Shown piece by piece: positions 1 to 7,977 of a stretch of DNA of 34,939 bases; the first letter of the stretch is position 1; every line of letters starts with the position of its first letter. The notes beneath the pieces are model-generated. The model saw nothing but the letters and a program-made list of their open reading frames with translations, had not been told where the DNA came from and made no database searches. The translations under genes were made by a program, and so were the position numbers. The DNA comes from an uncultured Clostridia bacterium (GTDB lineage: Bacteria > Bacillota > Clostridia > Christensenellales > UBA1242): positions 1 to 34,939 of the forward strand of contig CANQDP010000011.1 of the NCBI GenBank assembly GCA_947593585.1. The letters are read 5' to 3'.

Positions 1-103
1 ACTCGACAATCTTATCACTCTTCATCAGCGTAAGTTAAAAATGATGAAAAAACTACAAAATTACTTCCTAAAAACGGCATTTTTTATAAAAAAGGAGCAA
101 AAA

Positions 104-3100
104 ATGACATTTAATGATGAACTTGAATTTGAAAAAGCACTAATTTCCTTATTATTCGAAAAAGGATGGGAAAAGAATGTATTAAAATATCAGACCGAAG
201 AAGATCTAATTAAAAACTGGGCTGACATTCTTTTTGAGAACAATAGAGACATTGATAGGCTTAATGATCAACCATTAACATATGGAGAAATGCAACAAAT
301 TATGGAGCAAATTAAGAAACTAAGAACCCCATTAAACTTGAATGGTTTTATTAATGGTAAAACAGTTTCTATTACCAGAGAAAACCCTAATGACCCATTG
401 CATTTTGGTAAAGAAGTAAGTTTGAAAATTTATGATAGGCAAGAAATAGCTGCTGGTCAGAGCCGTTATCAAATTGCGGAGCAACCTATTTTCAACAAAA
501 GATCTAAACTTTTAAACGATCGTAGAGGCGATTTTATGTTACTTATTAATGGTATGCCTGTAATACATGTTGAATTAAAGAAAAGTGGAATACCAATAAG
601 TCAAGCATGTTATCAAATTGAAAAGTATGCTCATGAAGGTGTATACAATGGCATTTTCTCATTGATTCAGGTATTTGTTGCAATGAATCCAGAAGAGACA
701 GTTTATTTTGCTAATCCTGGTCCAGACGGTGTTTTTAACAAAGATTATTATTTTCACTGGGCAGACGTAAACAATGAGCCCATCAATGATTGGAAGTCTA
801 TTGCGGAGCATCTCCTTTCTATCCCTATGGCTCATCAACTAATAGGGTTTTATACTGTTGCGGATAATACTGATGGCATCCTTAAAGTTATGCGAAGTTA
901 TCAATACTATGCGGCGAGTGCTATATCTGATAAGGTGGCGAAAACTAAATGGGGAGAAAAAAACATTTATGGTGGCTATATTTGGCACACTACAGGCTCT
1001 GGGAAAACATTAACAAGCTTTAAATCTGCACAACTTATCTCTAACTCAAAAGATGCAGATAAAGTATTATTTTTGATGGATAGAATAGAACTTGGCACAC
1101 AAAGCTTATTGGATTACCGTGGATTTGCAGCTGATAATGAGGATGTGCAAGCAACCGAGAATACAAATGTTTTGCTTTCAAAATTAAAAAGTTCTGACCC
1201 AGCAGACACATTAATAGTAACATCTATTCAAAAAATGAGCAGGATCAAAGAAGAAGGAGCTTATAACGAAAATGATATAAAAGCCATAAATAAAAAAAGA
1301 ATTGTTTTTATAATTGATGAATGCCATAGATCTACATTTGGTGAAATGCTAGCCGTCATAAAAAAGACATTCCCAGCAGCAATTTTCTTTGGTTTTACAG
1401 GCACGCCTATTCACGATGAAAATCAAAGAAAAATGAACACAACATACACTGTTTTCGGAAATGAATTGCATAGATATAGCATTGCAGATGGTATCAGAGA
1501 TAAAAATGTTTTGGGTTTTGACCCTTATAAAGTTTTGACATTTAGAGATAAAGATGTGAGAACAGCAGTTGCATTAAATCTTTGTAAGGCGACCAGCGTT
1601 GAAGAGATTCTTGCAGATCCACAAAAGAGCAAATTATTTTACAAATATATGAATGAAGTCCCTATGGCAGGGTTTATTGCAAATAACGGTGAGTACGTTA
1701 AAGGTATTGAAGATTATTTAAGTAATTCTCAATACGAACAACAAATTTTATCTGACGGAACGATTAAGAATGAACATCAAAAAGCTGTCGTTAAAGATAT
1801 TTTAGAAAACTTCAATACGTTGAGCCATGGTGGAAAATTTCACGCAATATTTGCAACAAGTAGTATTCCTGAAGCTATTCAATACTATAAGTTATTAAAA
1901 AATAAAGGATTGAAAATTGCTGCGTTATTTGATCAAAGTATCGATAATTCCAATAATGCAATTATTAAAGAAGATGCTGTTATAGAGATGCTCGCAGATT
2001 ACAATACTCAGTATGGGCAATCATTTACTATACCAACTTACCAGAAATATAAAAAAGATATTGCATTAAGACTTGCACATAAGGAATACTATAAAGGAAT
2101 TGAAAACTCTCCTGAAAAGCAGCTCAATATTTTAATCGTTGTGGATCAAATGCTTACTGGATTTGATTCTAAATGGATCAATACTCTATATTTGGATAAA
2201 CTTTTAAGATATGAAAATATTATTCAAGCATTTTCAAGAACAAATAGATTATTTGGTCCAGAAAAACCTTTTGGTATAATAAGATACTACCGTAGACCTC
2301 ATACTATGGAGAGAAATATAAATGCAGCTGTAAAACTCTATTCTGGTGACAAACCACTAGGACTATTTGTAGATAAGCTAGCAGGCAATTTAAAAAAGAT
2401 GGGTTCTATTTTTGCTGATATACAAGATTTGTTTAGCACCGCAGGTGTTAATAATTTTGAAAAGTTGCCAGACGATGTTGAATCGAGAGCTAAATTTGCT
2501 TTTCTATTTAAACAATTGAATATTTATTTAGAGGCTGTGTATATCCAAGGCTTTTCTTGGAATAATGAGAAACATTTAAAAATAATAGGATTTGATAAAA
2601 AGACTTATTTAATTTTAGCACTTCGTTACAAGGAACTGTTTGGCAAAGGTGGTATTAAATTTGACGATGTCCCATACGAAATAGAAGGTTACTTGACAGA
2701 AATAAATACGGGGACAATCGATACAAATTATATGAATTTCCGTTTTAAAAAATATTTAAAAGAAATTGAAGAAAATGGCAACATTGAACAAGCTCTAAAC
2801 GAATTACATAAAACCTTTGCAACACTTACACAGGAGGAACAAAAATATGCTTATCTTTTTCTTAGAGATATTCAGCGCGGTGATATAAAAGTTGATAAAG
2901 ATAAGAGCTTTAGAGATTACATTACAGAATATCAAACCAGTGCGAAAAACGATCAAATTCATAGATTCGCAGAAATATTTGAGATTGATGAAACAAAATT
3001 AAGGAGATTTATGAAGGCTAATATTACAAATAAGGACATAAATGCCTTTGGTAAATTTGATGAACTGAAGAATTCTGTTAATAAAGATAAGGCAAAAAAA

Positions 3101-3223
3101 TATTTTGAAAAATTAGAAAATAAGACCATGCCAACATTTAAGGTGGCCATTAAGGTTGATGAAATCTTAAGAAAATTCATTTTAGAAGGTGGATTTGATG
3201 TGAATCTTCCAGATGAAATCTAG
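104..3223 (+). CDS. hsdR: Type I restriction enzyme subunit R (HsdR), first system
   Basis: Motor and nuclease subunit of a type I restriction-modification complex. It translocates DNA with ATP and cuts unmethylated DNA when bound to HsdM and HsdS. Visible in order: a PD-(D/E)xK nuclease with Asp143 and E157-L-K159; Walker A HTTGSGKT at about 295-302; motif II DECH at about 405; FTGTP at about 431; late helicase motifs LTGFDSKW and QAFSRTNR; then a long helical C-terminal tail. About 1039 residues, normal for the family. I chose ATG 104 because AAAGGAG lies just upstream; an in-frame ATG at 41 has no such site. No hsdM or hsdS partner lies beside it here, so those genes are probably upstream of the window. 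It differs clearly from the second HsdR at 10719 (different nuclease and helicase motif wording), so this is not a recent duplicate. Confidence 0.95.
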   Translation: MTFNDELEFEKALISLLFEKGWEKNVLKYQTEEDLIKNWADILFENNRDIDRLNDQPLTYGEMQQIMEQIKKLRTPLNLNGFINGKTVSITRENPNDPLHFGKEVSLKIYDRQEIAAGQSRYQIAEQPIFNKRSKLLNDRRGDFMLLINGMPVIHVELKKSGIPISQACYQIEKYAHEGVYNGIFSLIQVFVAMNPEETVYFANPGPDGVFNKDYYFHWADVNNEPINDWKSIAEHLLSIPMAHQLIGFYTVADNTDGILKVMRSYQYYAASAISDKVAKTKWGEKNIYGGYIWHTTGSGKTLTSFKSAQLISNSKDADKVLFLMDRIELGTQSLLDYRGFAADNEDVQATENTNVLLSKLKSSDPADTLIVTSIQKMSRIKEEGAYNENDIKAINKKRIVFIIDECHRSTFGEMLAVIKKTFPAAIFFGFTGTPIHDENQRKMNTTYTVFGNELHRYSIADGIRDKNVLGFDPYKVLTFRDKDVRTAVALNLCKATSVEEILADPQKSKLFYKYMNEVPMAGFIANNGEYVKGIEDYLSNSQYEQQILSDGTIKNEHQKAVVKDILENFNTLSHGGKFHAIFATSSIPEAIQYYKLLKNKGLKIAALFDQSIDNSNNAIIKEDAVIEMLADYNTQYGQSFTIPTYQKYKKDIALRLAHKEYYKGIENSPEKQLNILIVVDQMLTGFDSKWINTLYLDKLLRYENIIQAFSRTNRLFGPEKPFGIIRYYRRPHTMERNINAAVKLYSGDKPLGLFVDKLAGNLKKMGSIFADIQDLFSTAGVNNFEKLPDDVESRAKFAFLFKQLNIYLEAVYIQGFSWNNEKHLKIIGFDKKTYLILALRYKELFGKGGIKFDDVPYEIEGYLTEINTGTIDTNYMNFRFKKYLKEIEENGNIEQALNELHKTFATLTQEEQKYAYLFLRDIQRGDIKVDKDKSFRDYITEYQTSAKNDQIHRFAEIFEIDETKLRRFMKANITNKDINAFGKFDELKNSVNKDKAKKYFEKLENKTMPTFKVAIKVDEILRKFILEGGFDVNLPDEI

Positions 3224-3244
3224 AAAATCTGTTATAATTTTATT

Positions 3245-3272
3245 AAAGAATCACAATTGTGATTCTTTTTTA
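3245..3272 (+). terminator. Rho-independent terminator after hsdR
   Basis: A perfect 24-base palindrome (3245-3268, arm AAAGAATCACAA) runs directly into a T tract, 22 bases after the hsdR stop. It ends the hsdR transcript and separates it from the recombinase gene. Confidence 0.75.
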
Positions 3273-3283
3273 TTCTTCATCGG
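3272..3283 (+). repeat. Left copy of 12-bp inverted repeat flanking the recombinase
   Basis: ATTCTTCATCGG here is repeated exactly in reverse complement at 4234-4245, just after the recombinase gene. A shorter relative (TCTTCATCAG) is at 19-28 in the same orientation as this copy. A candidate recombinase half-site; function inferred only. Confidence 0.5.
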
Positions 3284-3300
3284 CACAAAAGGAGATGCAA

Positions 3301-4224
3301 ATGTTAAAAGAAGCAAAGAAAGATGAATTATTTTATAATTACTATGAGCGGTGGATTAAAGTATATAAAGAAGGGGCTGTAAGAAAAGTTACAATGCAGA
3401 AGTATATTCTAGCATTACAGTGGCTTAAAAAATTAATCCCCGAACTTAAAGTTTGTGATATGAATCGAATAGAGTATCAGCAGCTGATAAATGATTATGC
3501 CCTATGTCATGAAAGACAAACGACAATGGACTTTCATCACCTACTTAAAGGTGCAATTATGGACGCAGTCGATGAAAGACTTATTGAACGTGATCCAACT
3601 AGAAAGGCTATAATAAAAGGAAAAACACCTAAAACAAAGAAGATAAAGTATTTGAGCCAGTTTGAATTGCACAGTTTACTTGCGAATTTAGATCTAAATT
3701 CTGGAATTAATTGGGATTGGTTAATTTTGTTGATTGCGAAAACTGGCATGAGATTTTCAGAGGCCCTTGCAATCACTCCAGATGATTTTGATTTAAGCCA
3801 TCAAACATTATCTATAAATAAAACTTGGGATTACAAAGGGAAAGGTGGTTTTTTGCCAACAAAAAATCAATCATCTGTTAGAAAAATTCAAATTGACTGG
3901 CAAACGGTGGTTCAATTTTCAGAACTTATTAAAAATAAGCCCGAAAGTGAAGCTCTTTTTGCAAATATGACAGTCTATAATTCCACAGTTAATGATGCAT
4001 TAAAAAGGTGCTGCAAGAGAGCTCAAATTCCTATAATAACCATACATGGGCTAAGACACACTCATGCATCACTATTATTGTTTGCAGGTGTTTCGATTGC
4101 AAGTGTGGCTAAAAGACTAGGACATGCGAGTATGACAACTACCCAGAAAATATATTTACATATAATTAATGAACTTGAAAATAAGGATGTCGATATAATT
4201 ATGAGATCCTTATCTAGTCTATAA
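3301..4224 (+). CDS. Tyrosine recombinase, XerC/invertase type
   Basis: Site-specific tyrosine recombinase of 307 residues. It has a SAM-like core-binding domain from the very start and a C-terminal catalytic domain, with no arm-binding N-domain, so it resembles XerC-like invertases more than phage integrases. Catalytic residues visible: Arg151 (GMRFSEAL), His249-x-x-Arg252 (HGLRHTH), His275 (GHAS) and Tyr285. ATG 3301 is preceded by GGAG at 6 bases; the in-frame GTG at 3259 sits inside the terminator. It lies directly after a type I hsdR and is flanked by exact 12-bp inverted repeats. Small recombinases in this position are known to flip hsdS cassettes, so the likely job is inversion at an hsdS locus left of the window. 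Integration of an element is the alternative. Confidence 0.85.
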   Translation: MLKEAKKDELFYNYYERWIKVYKEGAVRKVTMQKYILALQWLKKLIPELKVCDMNRIEYQQLINDYALCHERQTTMDFHHLLKGAIMDAVDERLIERDPTRKAIIKGKTPKTKKIKYLSQFELHSLLANLDLNSGINWDWLILLIAKTGMRFSEALAITPDDFDLSHQTLSINKTWDYKGKGGFLPTKNQSSVRKIQIDWQTVVQFSELIKNKPESEALFANMTVYNSTVNDALKRCCKRAQIPIITIHGLRHTHASLLLFAGVSIASVAKRLGHASMTTTQKIYLHIINELENKDVDIIMRSLSSL

Positions 4225-4233
4225 TAAATAAAA

Positions 4234-4245
4234 CCGATGAAGAAT
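4234..4245 (-). repeat. Right copy of 12-bp inverted repeat flanking the recombinase
   Basis: CCGATGAAGAAT, the exact reverse complement of 3272-3283. Similarity continues outward with a 2-base gap (ATTCTTTT lies next to both copies). Confidence 0.5.
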
Positions 4246-4252
4246 TCTATAA

Positions 4253-4281
4253 AAGAATGGTTATTAACCGTTCTTTTTTTA
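4253..4281 (+). terminator. Terminator after the recombinase gene
   Basis: AAGAATGGTTA pairs with TTAACCGTTCTT (one G-T pair) and is followed by seven T. It is 28 bases past the recombinase stop. Confidence 0.7.
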
Positions 4282-4318
4282 TAAAATTTTTAATCATTTT
4301 TCGCTTTTTTAATAAAAA

Positions 4319-4345
4319 CAAGTGCGACAAGTGTGACAAGTGCAA
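4319..4345 (+). repeat. Three 9-bp iterons CAAGTGYRA
   Basis: CAAGTGCGA, CAAGTGTGA and CAAGTGCAA follow head to tail with a 9-base period inside an otherwise non-coding AT-rich gap (4225-4764). Iterons near a replication-organiser-like gene (4765) could be an initiator binding site. That role is inferred from position only. Confidence 0.55.
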
Positions 4346-4468
4346 CAAATTTTATTAAAATTTGCTCACGAATAGAAAATATATATGTGTGTATGTCCTA
4401 TGTGGGCTCACATGTTGCATATTACACACTTGGTTTTATAAGAAAAAAACAAAAAAAATACAAAAGTG

Positions 4469-4490
4469 GCGACCTTAGGGTTGCTTTTTT
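4469..4490 (+). terminator. Terminator-like hairpin in the long gap
   Basis: GCGACC, loop TTAG, GGTTGC, then TTTTTT: a 6-bp stem with a T tract. No obvious gene lies just upstream on this strand, so it may end a short RNA or act as an attenuator before the hairpin cluster that follows. Confidence 0.5.
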
Positions 4491-4491
4491 A

Positions 4492-4741
4492 TTGCCATAG
4501 CTTGCATTGGTGTATTTGAAACACAAGCATAGGCAAACATTTCAGTTAAAATTTTTAAAAAAATATTTCCGTGTAAACAAATGGTGTTTACACGAGATTG
4601 TTAAAATAGGGGAAATTCAAAAAAGTTTTACCGTGATATCAAATGCTGCTAACACGGACTTGCTATTATTGGTTTTATCGAAGGACTGCAGACTTCGTTA
4701 AAATACGCCGATACTTGAAGTTGATCACTTCAAGAATAGGC
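4492..4741 (+). other. Cluster of four hairpin modules, probable structured 5' leader
   Basis: Four stem-loops lie between the terminator at 4469 and the gene at 4765. Module A (4492-4536) and module D (4707-4741) share one design: GCC/GGC base, a purine-pyrimidine internal loop with ATA on both sides, a CTTG/CAAG upper stem, then GGCAAA. Modules B (4569-4594) and C (4631-4656) align with each other at a 62-base offset (CCGTG, CAAATG, ACACG in common); B has a 9-bp perfect stem. A GGGAGG ribosome site follows D. This arrangement looks like a structured leader RNA or a plasmid-type origin. I do not recognise a named RNA family. Confidence 0.5.
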
Positions 4742-4764
4742 AAAAAATTATTAAGGGAGGTTAA

Positions 4765-5157
4765 ATGAGAAATTGCATTTTTGAATTTGAGCAAGAACGA
4801 GCCATTAAACTCGATTTAAAACTTAATGAACTCTTACTCTTGGATCATATGCTCAAATTCTTTCCATGTGACCAAATTATACAAAAGAGAAAGGATGAGA
4901 GGTTTTATTGTCGGCTGACTTATAATAAGGTGCTTAGTGATTTGCCAATTCTTCGTATTAAAGAAAGGCAGTTGCGGAACATGATTATAACGCTTGAAAA
5001 TAAAGGAATAGTCGAAAGATTTTCAGAGCTTAAAAATCAAATGCACTTATTTGTTAACTGGGAATTATTGTTTGGAAATGAATTGCCAAGCAATCAAAAT
5101 AATTTAGTAAAAGATGACTCAGAAGTAGGTAAAGATGGACGAGGTAAATTAATGTGA
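4765..5157 (+). CDS. Winged-helix protein resembling the N-domain of phage replication organisers
   Basis: 130 residues. The body (about 15-100) reads as a winged helix: a leucine-rich first helix (LNELLLLDHMLKFF), a wing-preceding helix-turn-helix (LPILRIKERQLRNMIITLE), then a GIVERF strand pair and a WELLF end. This pattern is typical of the DNA-binding N-domain in DnaD-like or phage replication-organiser proteins. The helicase-loader C-domain is absent; the tail is short and polar. A strong GGGAGG site precedes ATG. The gene follows a structured leader and 9-bp iterons and precedes excisionase and integrase genes, which suits a replication or regulatory gene of an integrative element. A simple transcription regulator is the alternative. 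Specific function not known. Confidence 0.6.
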   Translation: MRNCIFEFEQERAIKLDLKLNELLLLDHMLKFFPCDQIIQKRKDERFYCRLTYNKVLSDLPILRIKERQLRNMIITLENKGIVERFSELKNQMHLFVNWELLFGNELPSNQNNLVKDDSEVGKDGRGKLM

Positions 5158-5548
5158 TGTCCATTATGTTCTTTGGCCCAGGGGCGGTCAAATCTCTAGG
5201 CAAGACCATTTTAAGAGCGGAGCGGCAGTCTCACATAAAAAGTCGCAAAATCAAAAATCTAAAAAATTAGTAAATAGCATTATGAACTCTAGGAATTTTA
5301 TAGTTTTTGATTTTTCAGATAAATCAAAAATATTCAAACAAACTTGTGTCATCGGCAATTTTATGTTTAGATAAGCCGTTATTTGCAAAAATTAAAAGAT
5401 TTGTTTAGGGTTGGGCAAATTTTCAAGACAAGTGAATTTGGACAATTTAAAGGGCTTTTTCAAAGAAATTTGACCATATTTCACAATAATTATAAAGGTT
5501 AAGGTAATAAAGTTACAAAAATAAAAGATTACAAAGTTTCAAGAAAAA
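5158..5548. other. Non-coding stretch with phage-like GGTCAAATCTCT segment
   Basis: No supportable gene in about 390 bases. At 5187-5270 there is a GC-richer segment: GGGGCGGTCAAATCTCTAGG, then AAGACC (GGTC can pair with GACC), then a GCGGAGCGGCAG block and AAAATC-rich sequence. From memory, similar segments sit next to small terminase genes in Bacillota prophages; I could not check this. A 10-bp stem (5303-5313 with 5321-5331) follows. A possible weak promoter, TTGACC at 5470 with TATAAA at 5491, has a short 15-base spacer. Confidence 0.35.
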
Positions 5549-5680
5549 ATGTTAATTTTATTTTCGCTGTTTGCTGGACTTTTATGTTCTTTTGCGGTAT
5601 GTGTTGTACTAGCAAAGTACTATTCCAGTAGTGAACAGCACACTGGAGGTATTAATGCAAAGAATAAGGACTATCACTGA
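5549..5680 (+). CDS. Possible 43-residue single-pass membrane peptide
   Basis: ATG 5549 opens 43 codons. The first 22 residues form one hydrophobic helix (MLILFSLFAGLLCSFAVCVV), followed by a lysine and a polar tail. It overlaps the start of the excisionase-like gene in another frame. The ribosome site is poor (AAGAAAAA). It could be a holin-like or toxin-like membrane peptide, or a chance reading frame. Low confidence. Confidence 0.3.
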   Translation: MLILFSLFAGLLCSFAVCVVLAKYYSSSEQHTGGINAKNKDYH

Positions 5681-5873
5681 GGCATTGCAAATGTTGAAGA
5701 AAGAAGATCCAGAAACTTGTTTAAGTGAGTTTCTAATTAGGAAACTTGCGAACAACTACAAAATCCGTTCCATAAAAACTGGCAACAAAGTGCTGATAGA
5801 TTATGATTCATTACTGGCATTCTTGCAAAGTAAAAGTTATGAATTGCCGATGGAACAAATTGTTATTGGATAA
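5655..5873 (+). CDS. Excisionase-family DNA-binding protein
   Basis: 72 residues with the layout of MerR-like/excisionase winged helices: TITEALQMLKKEDPET, then LSEFLIRKLANNYKIRSIKTG, then NKVLIDYDSLLAFLQS. Such proteins bend DNA at att sites and push the integrase toward excision; some act only as regulators. ATG 5655 is chosen because CTGGAGG lies 6 bases upstream; an in-frame ATG at 5631 lacks a site. The integrase starts 11 bases after this stop with its own AAGGAG, so the pair form a xis-int unit. The family assignment is good; excision activity is inferred from the neighbour. Confidence 0.8.
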   Translation: MQRIRTITEALQMLKKEDPETCLSEFLIRKLANNYKIRSIKTGNKVLIDYDSLLAFLQSKSYELPMEQIVIG

Positions 5874-5884
5874 GGAGAAAAGTT

Positions 5885-7276
5885 ATGCCATGTATTAAAA
5901 AGAATGTACTTGACACGGGTGCGATTTCATATCGCATCCAAGTCAAAGCCAAGAATGAGAGAACTGGTAAGTTTGAGGCAAAAGTGATGACTTGCAGAAA
6001 GCCAGCGGAACTTACGGAAAGGCAATATGAACGAGAACTGCAAAGAATTGCCTTTGAGTTTGAAGATAAGTTCCGTAAATCTATGAACGGACTGCTTGCA
6101 GTGGATAATGACATATTGTTTATAGATTATGCCAACAAGTGGCTTGAAAAAGTTAAAAATACTAAGTCGCTTAACTATTATGTTAAAGGAAAAGACAGCA
6201 TAAAAAAGTTCTATGCTTACTTTGGGAACATTAAACTAAATCAAATAACACCGGTTATGGTACAAGGTTTCTTGGATGAGATGAGTTTCAAAAAGGTTGA
6301 AAAGACAAGTGCTGTGATGATTAAAGACATAACGCAATATCTCAAATCGCACTGCATTAAACTGGTTGATGCCACAAACAAAACTGGTATATCAAGGTCA
6401 ATATTCTTCTCGGCTACAAGTGGCCACGGAATAAGAGTTGAAAATGCTGAGCGGATTTGTAAAGAATTAGGGCTAAAATATGACGAATATTTTAAGACAG
6501 AAATCATTACTCATCCTTATGCAAAAGAAACTATCTTAAAACTTAAAAGAACGCTTGCGACAATTCTTGCAGAGGCAAAGAGACAAAGACTTGTGAAACA
6601 TAACTTCGCAAGCAGAGACTATATTGCACCAATACAAGGTTACAAGAAAGAAATACAAATTTTAAATGATAAAGAGGCAAAAGTACTGGCGCAATACTTG
6701 GATACTGAATCAAATCCTCGTTGGAAGATTGCATTGTTAACAATCTTGTTTATGGGATTAAGACGTGGCGAACTCGCTGGACTTGAATGGCAAGACATAG
6801 ACTACGAAAACAAGACAATGACAATTCAAAGGTCGGTACAAGACATTGTCGGCTTTGGGTTGATAACCAAAGAGCCAAAAACTGAGAACTCAAAGCGAAC
6901 AATATCTATGCCAGACAAACTGATTGGCTATTTAAAAGAATATCAGATATGGTGGAACAATCAAAAGCACTATCTTGGCGACCGATGGAAAGATACTGAC
7001 AGATTGTTCTGCACAGAAGATGGTAAAACAATTTCACCAGGATTATTTAGAGTATGGTTGCAAAAGACATTAGTAAAAGCAGGTTTACCAAAAGTGTCTC
7101 TACACTCACTTCGTCACACAAACATTACTTTGCTACTAATCGCAGGAGTAGACATGAAAACCGTATCAGCACGTGCTGGTCACAGCAAAGCATCAACCAC
7201 AAGTGATTTCTATAGCCACTTTATAAAGAACTCCGATGTTCATGCAAGTGAAGTCATTAATAAAATATTTGAATAA
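5885..7276 (+). CDS. int: Phage/ICE-type tyrosine integrase with internal HTH-like insertion
   Basis: 463 residues. An AP2-like arm-binding N-domain (about 1-60) is followed by a core-binding region. This is interrupted at about 140-205 by a segment reading like an XRE helix-turn-helix (ATNKTGISRSIFF, then VENAERICKELGLKYDEYF). The catalytic domain follows: Arg294 (RRGELAGLEW), His407-x-x-Arg410 (HSLRHTN), His433 (GHSK), Tyr443 (FYSH). It integrates and excises an element with the upstream excisionase-like protein. Start ATG has AAGGAG 7 bases ahead. The element probably ends at the 3' end of tRNA-Arg (8177), 900 bases downstream. No second copy of the tRNA 3' end was found in the window, so the other end lies outside or is lost. 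Confidence 0.93.
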   Translation: MPCIKKNVLDTGAISYRIQVKAKNERTGKFEAKVMTCRKPAELTERQYERELQRIAFEFEDKFRKSMNGLLAVDNDILFIDYANKWLEKVKNTKSLNYYVKGKDSIKKFYAYFGNIKLNQITPVMVQGFLDEMSFKKVEKTSAVMIKDITQYLKSHCIKLVDATNKTGISRSIFFSATSGHGIRVENAERICKELGLKYDEYFKTEIITHPYAKETILKLKRTLATILAEAKRQRLVKHNFASRDYIAPIQGYKKEIQILNDKEAKVLAQYLDTESNPRWKIALLTILFMGLRRGELAGLEWQDIDYENKTMTIQRSVQDIVGFGLITKEPKTENSKRTISMPDKLIGYLKEYQIWWNNQKHYLGDRWKDTDRLFCTEDGKTISPGLFRVWLQKTLVKAGLPKVSLHSLRHTNITLLLIAGVDMKTVSARAGHSKASTTSDFYSHFIKNSDVHASEVINKIFE

Positions 7277-7286
7277 ATTTAGTTTT

Positions 7287-7314
7287 TTGAAAATTATTAA
7301 AAATATGTTATAAT
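7287..7314 (+). promoter_or_regulatory. Promoter giving a predicted leaderless mRNA
   Basis: TTGAAA, 16-base spacer, extended -10 ATGTTATAAT (hexamer 7309-7314). The ATG at 7321 begins 6 bases after the hexamer, at the expected transcription start, and no ribosome site is present. Confidence 0.6.
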
Positions 7315-7320
7315 AAAATT

Positions 7321-7941
7321 ATGAAAAGGAATACTAAAATTTTTTATAATGATTCACATAGTTATTATTACTCAGCAATGATTTTAATAGATAGCAAATT
7401 AAAAGAGGATGATGACCAATTATTGCTGATACCCATCATTTTCCTTCTAAGGCATTCATTGGAATTGGCGATAAAGGCCCATATTGTAAAATACCTAGAA
7501 GAAAACACAACTGTTGTAAATTTTAACAACTTTAAAATATATGATAAAAAGGGGATACAACTAAAGGATAAATTATTTGCTACACATTCAATAAAAAAAT
7601 TGTTTGATTGTATGATTTTTTTAGACAAACAGAGACTGTTTCCAGTGTTTGATTATAACGAGATTAGATTTATGAAACAGTCTCTTCGACACACTATAAG
7701 ACTTGACGATAAATCGGATTACTTTAGATATCCAATTGGAAAGTCTTTAAAACTTCATAAAAGAAACTTTATAAAAAAATATGATATATCTATGGATTGG
7801 TGTGTGCCAGAATTAAAAACAAGAGAAGAATTGTTTATATCCGAAGATAATAAAACGGTAGTTACGACAAGACATTTTGGAGTCATGTATATGCAAAACG
7901 AATTAACAGAATGTATAGAACTTTTGCTGTCAAAAATATAA
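7321..7941 (+). CDS. Unknown cargo protein, possibly HEPN-like
   Basis: 206 residues, mostly helical, soluble. The segment IFLLRHSLELAIKAHIVKY (about 42-60) is the kind of helix found in HEPN-like proteins of abortive-infection type, and FRYP at about 140 also recurs in such proteins. I cannot point to a clear Rx4-6H catalytic motif, so a nuclease claim would be premature. It has its own leaderless promoter, lies between the integrase and the tRNA attachment end, and converges on a small gene across a shared terminator. Cargo in this slot is often anti-phage, which is inference from position. Specific function not known. Confidence 0.6.
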   Translation: MKRNTKIFYNDSHSYYYSAMILIDSKLKEDDDQLLLIPIIFLLRHSLELAIKAHIVKYLEENTTVVNFNNFKIYDKKGIQLKDKLFATHSIKKLFDCMIFLDKQRLFPVFDYNEIRFMKQSLRHTIRLDDKSDYFRYPIGKSLKLHKRNFIKKYDISMDWCVPELKTREELFISEDNKTVVTTRHFGVMYMQNELTECIELLLSKI

Positions 7942-7942
7942 A

Positions 7943-7968
7943 AAAGACGACTAAATAAAGTCGCCTTT
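7943..7968. terminator. Bidirectional terminator between convergent genes
   Basis: AAAGACGACT and AGTCGCCTTT form a hairpin with one mismatch, with A tracts on the left and T tracts on the right. It lies 2 bases after the 7321 gene's stop and 10 bases from the stop of the opposite-strand gene at 7978. Confidence 0.7.
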
Positions 7969-7977
7969 ATCATATTT

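Noticed and set aside
41..103. Upstream in-frame ATG extending the first hsdR by 21 residues
   Set aside because: No ribosome site before it; AAAGGAG stands just before ATG 104 and the extension does not look like HsdR.
4319..4345. CRISPR-like repeats
   Set aside because: Three contiguous 9-mers without spacers; no cas genes anywhere in the window.
4507..4701. 64-codon open frame inside the hairpin cluster
   Set aside because: TTG start, no ribosome site, and it overlaps hairpins A to C; composition unlike a real protein.
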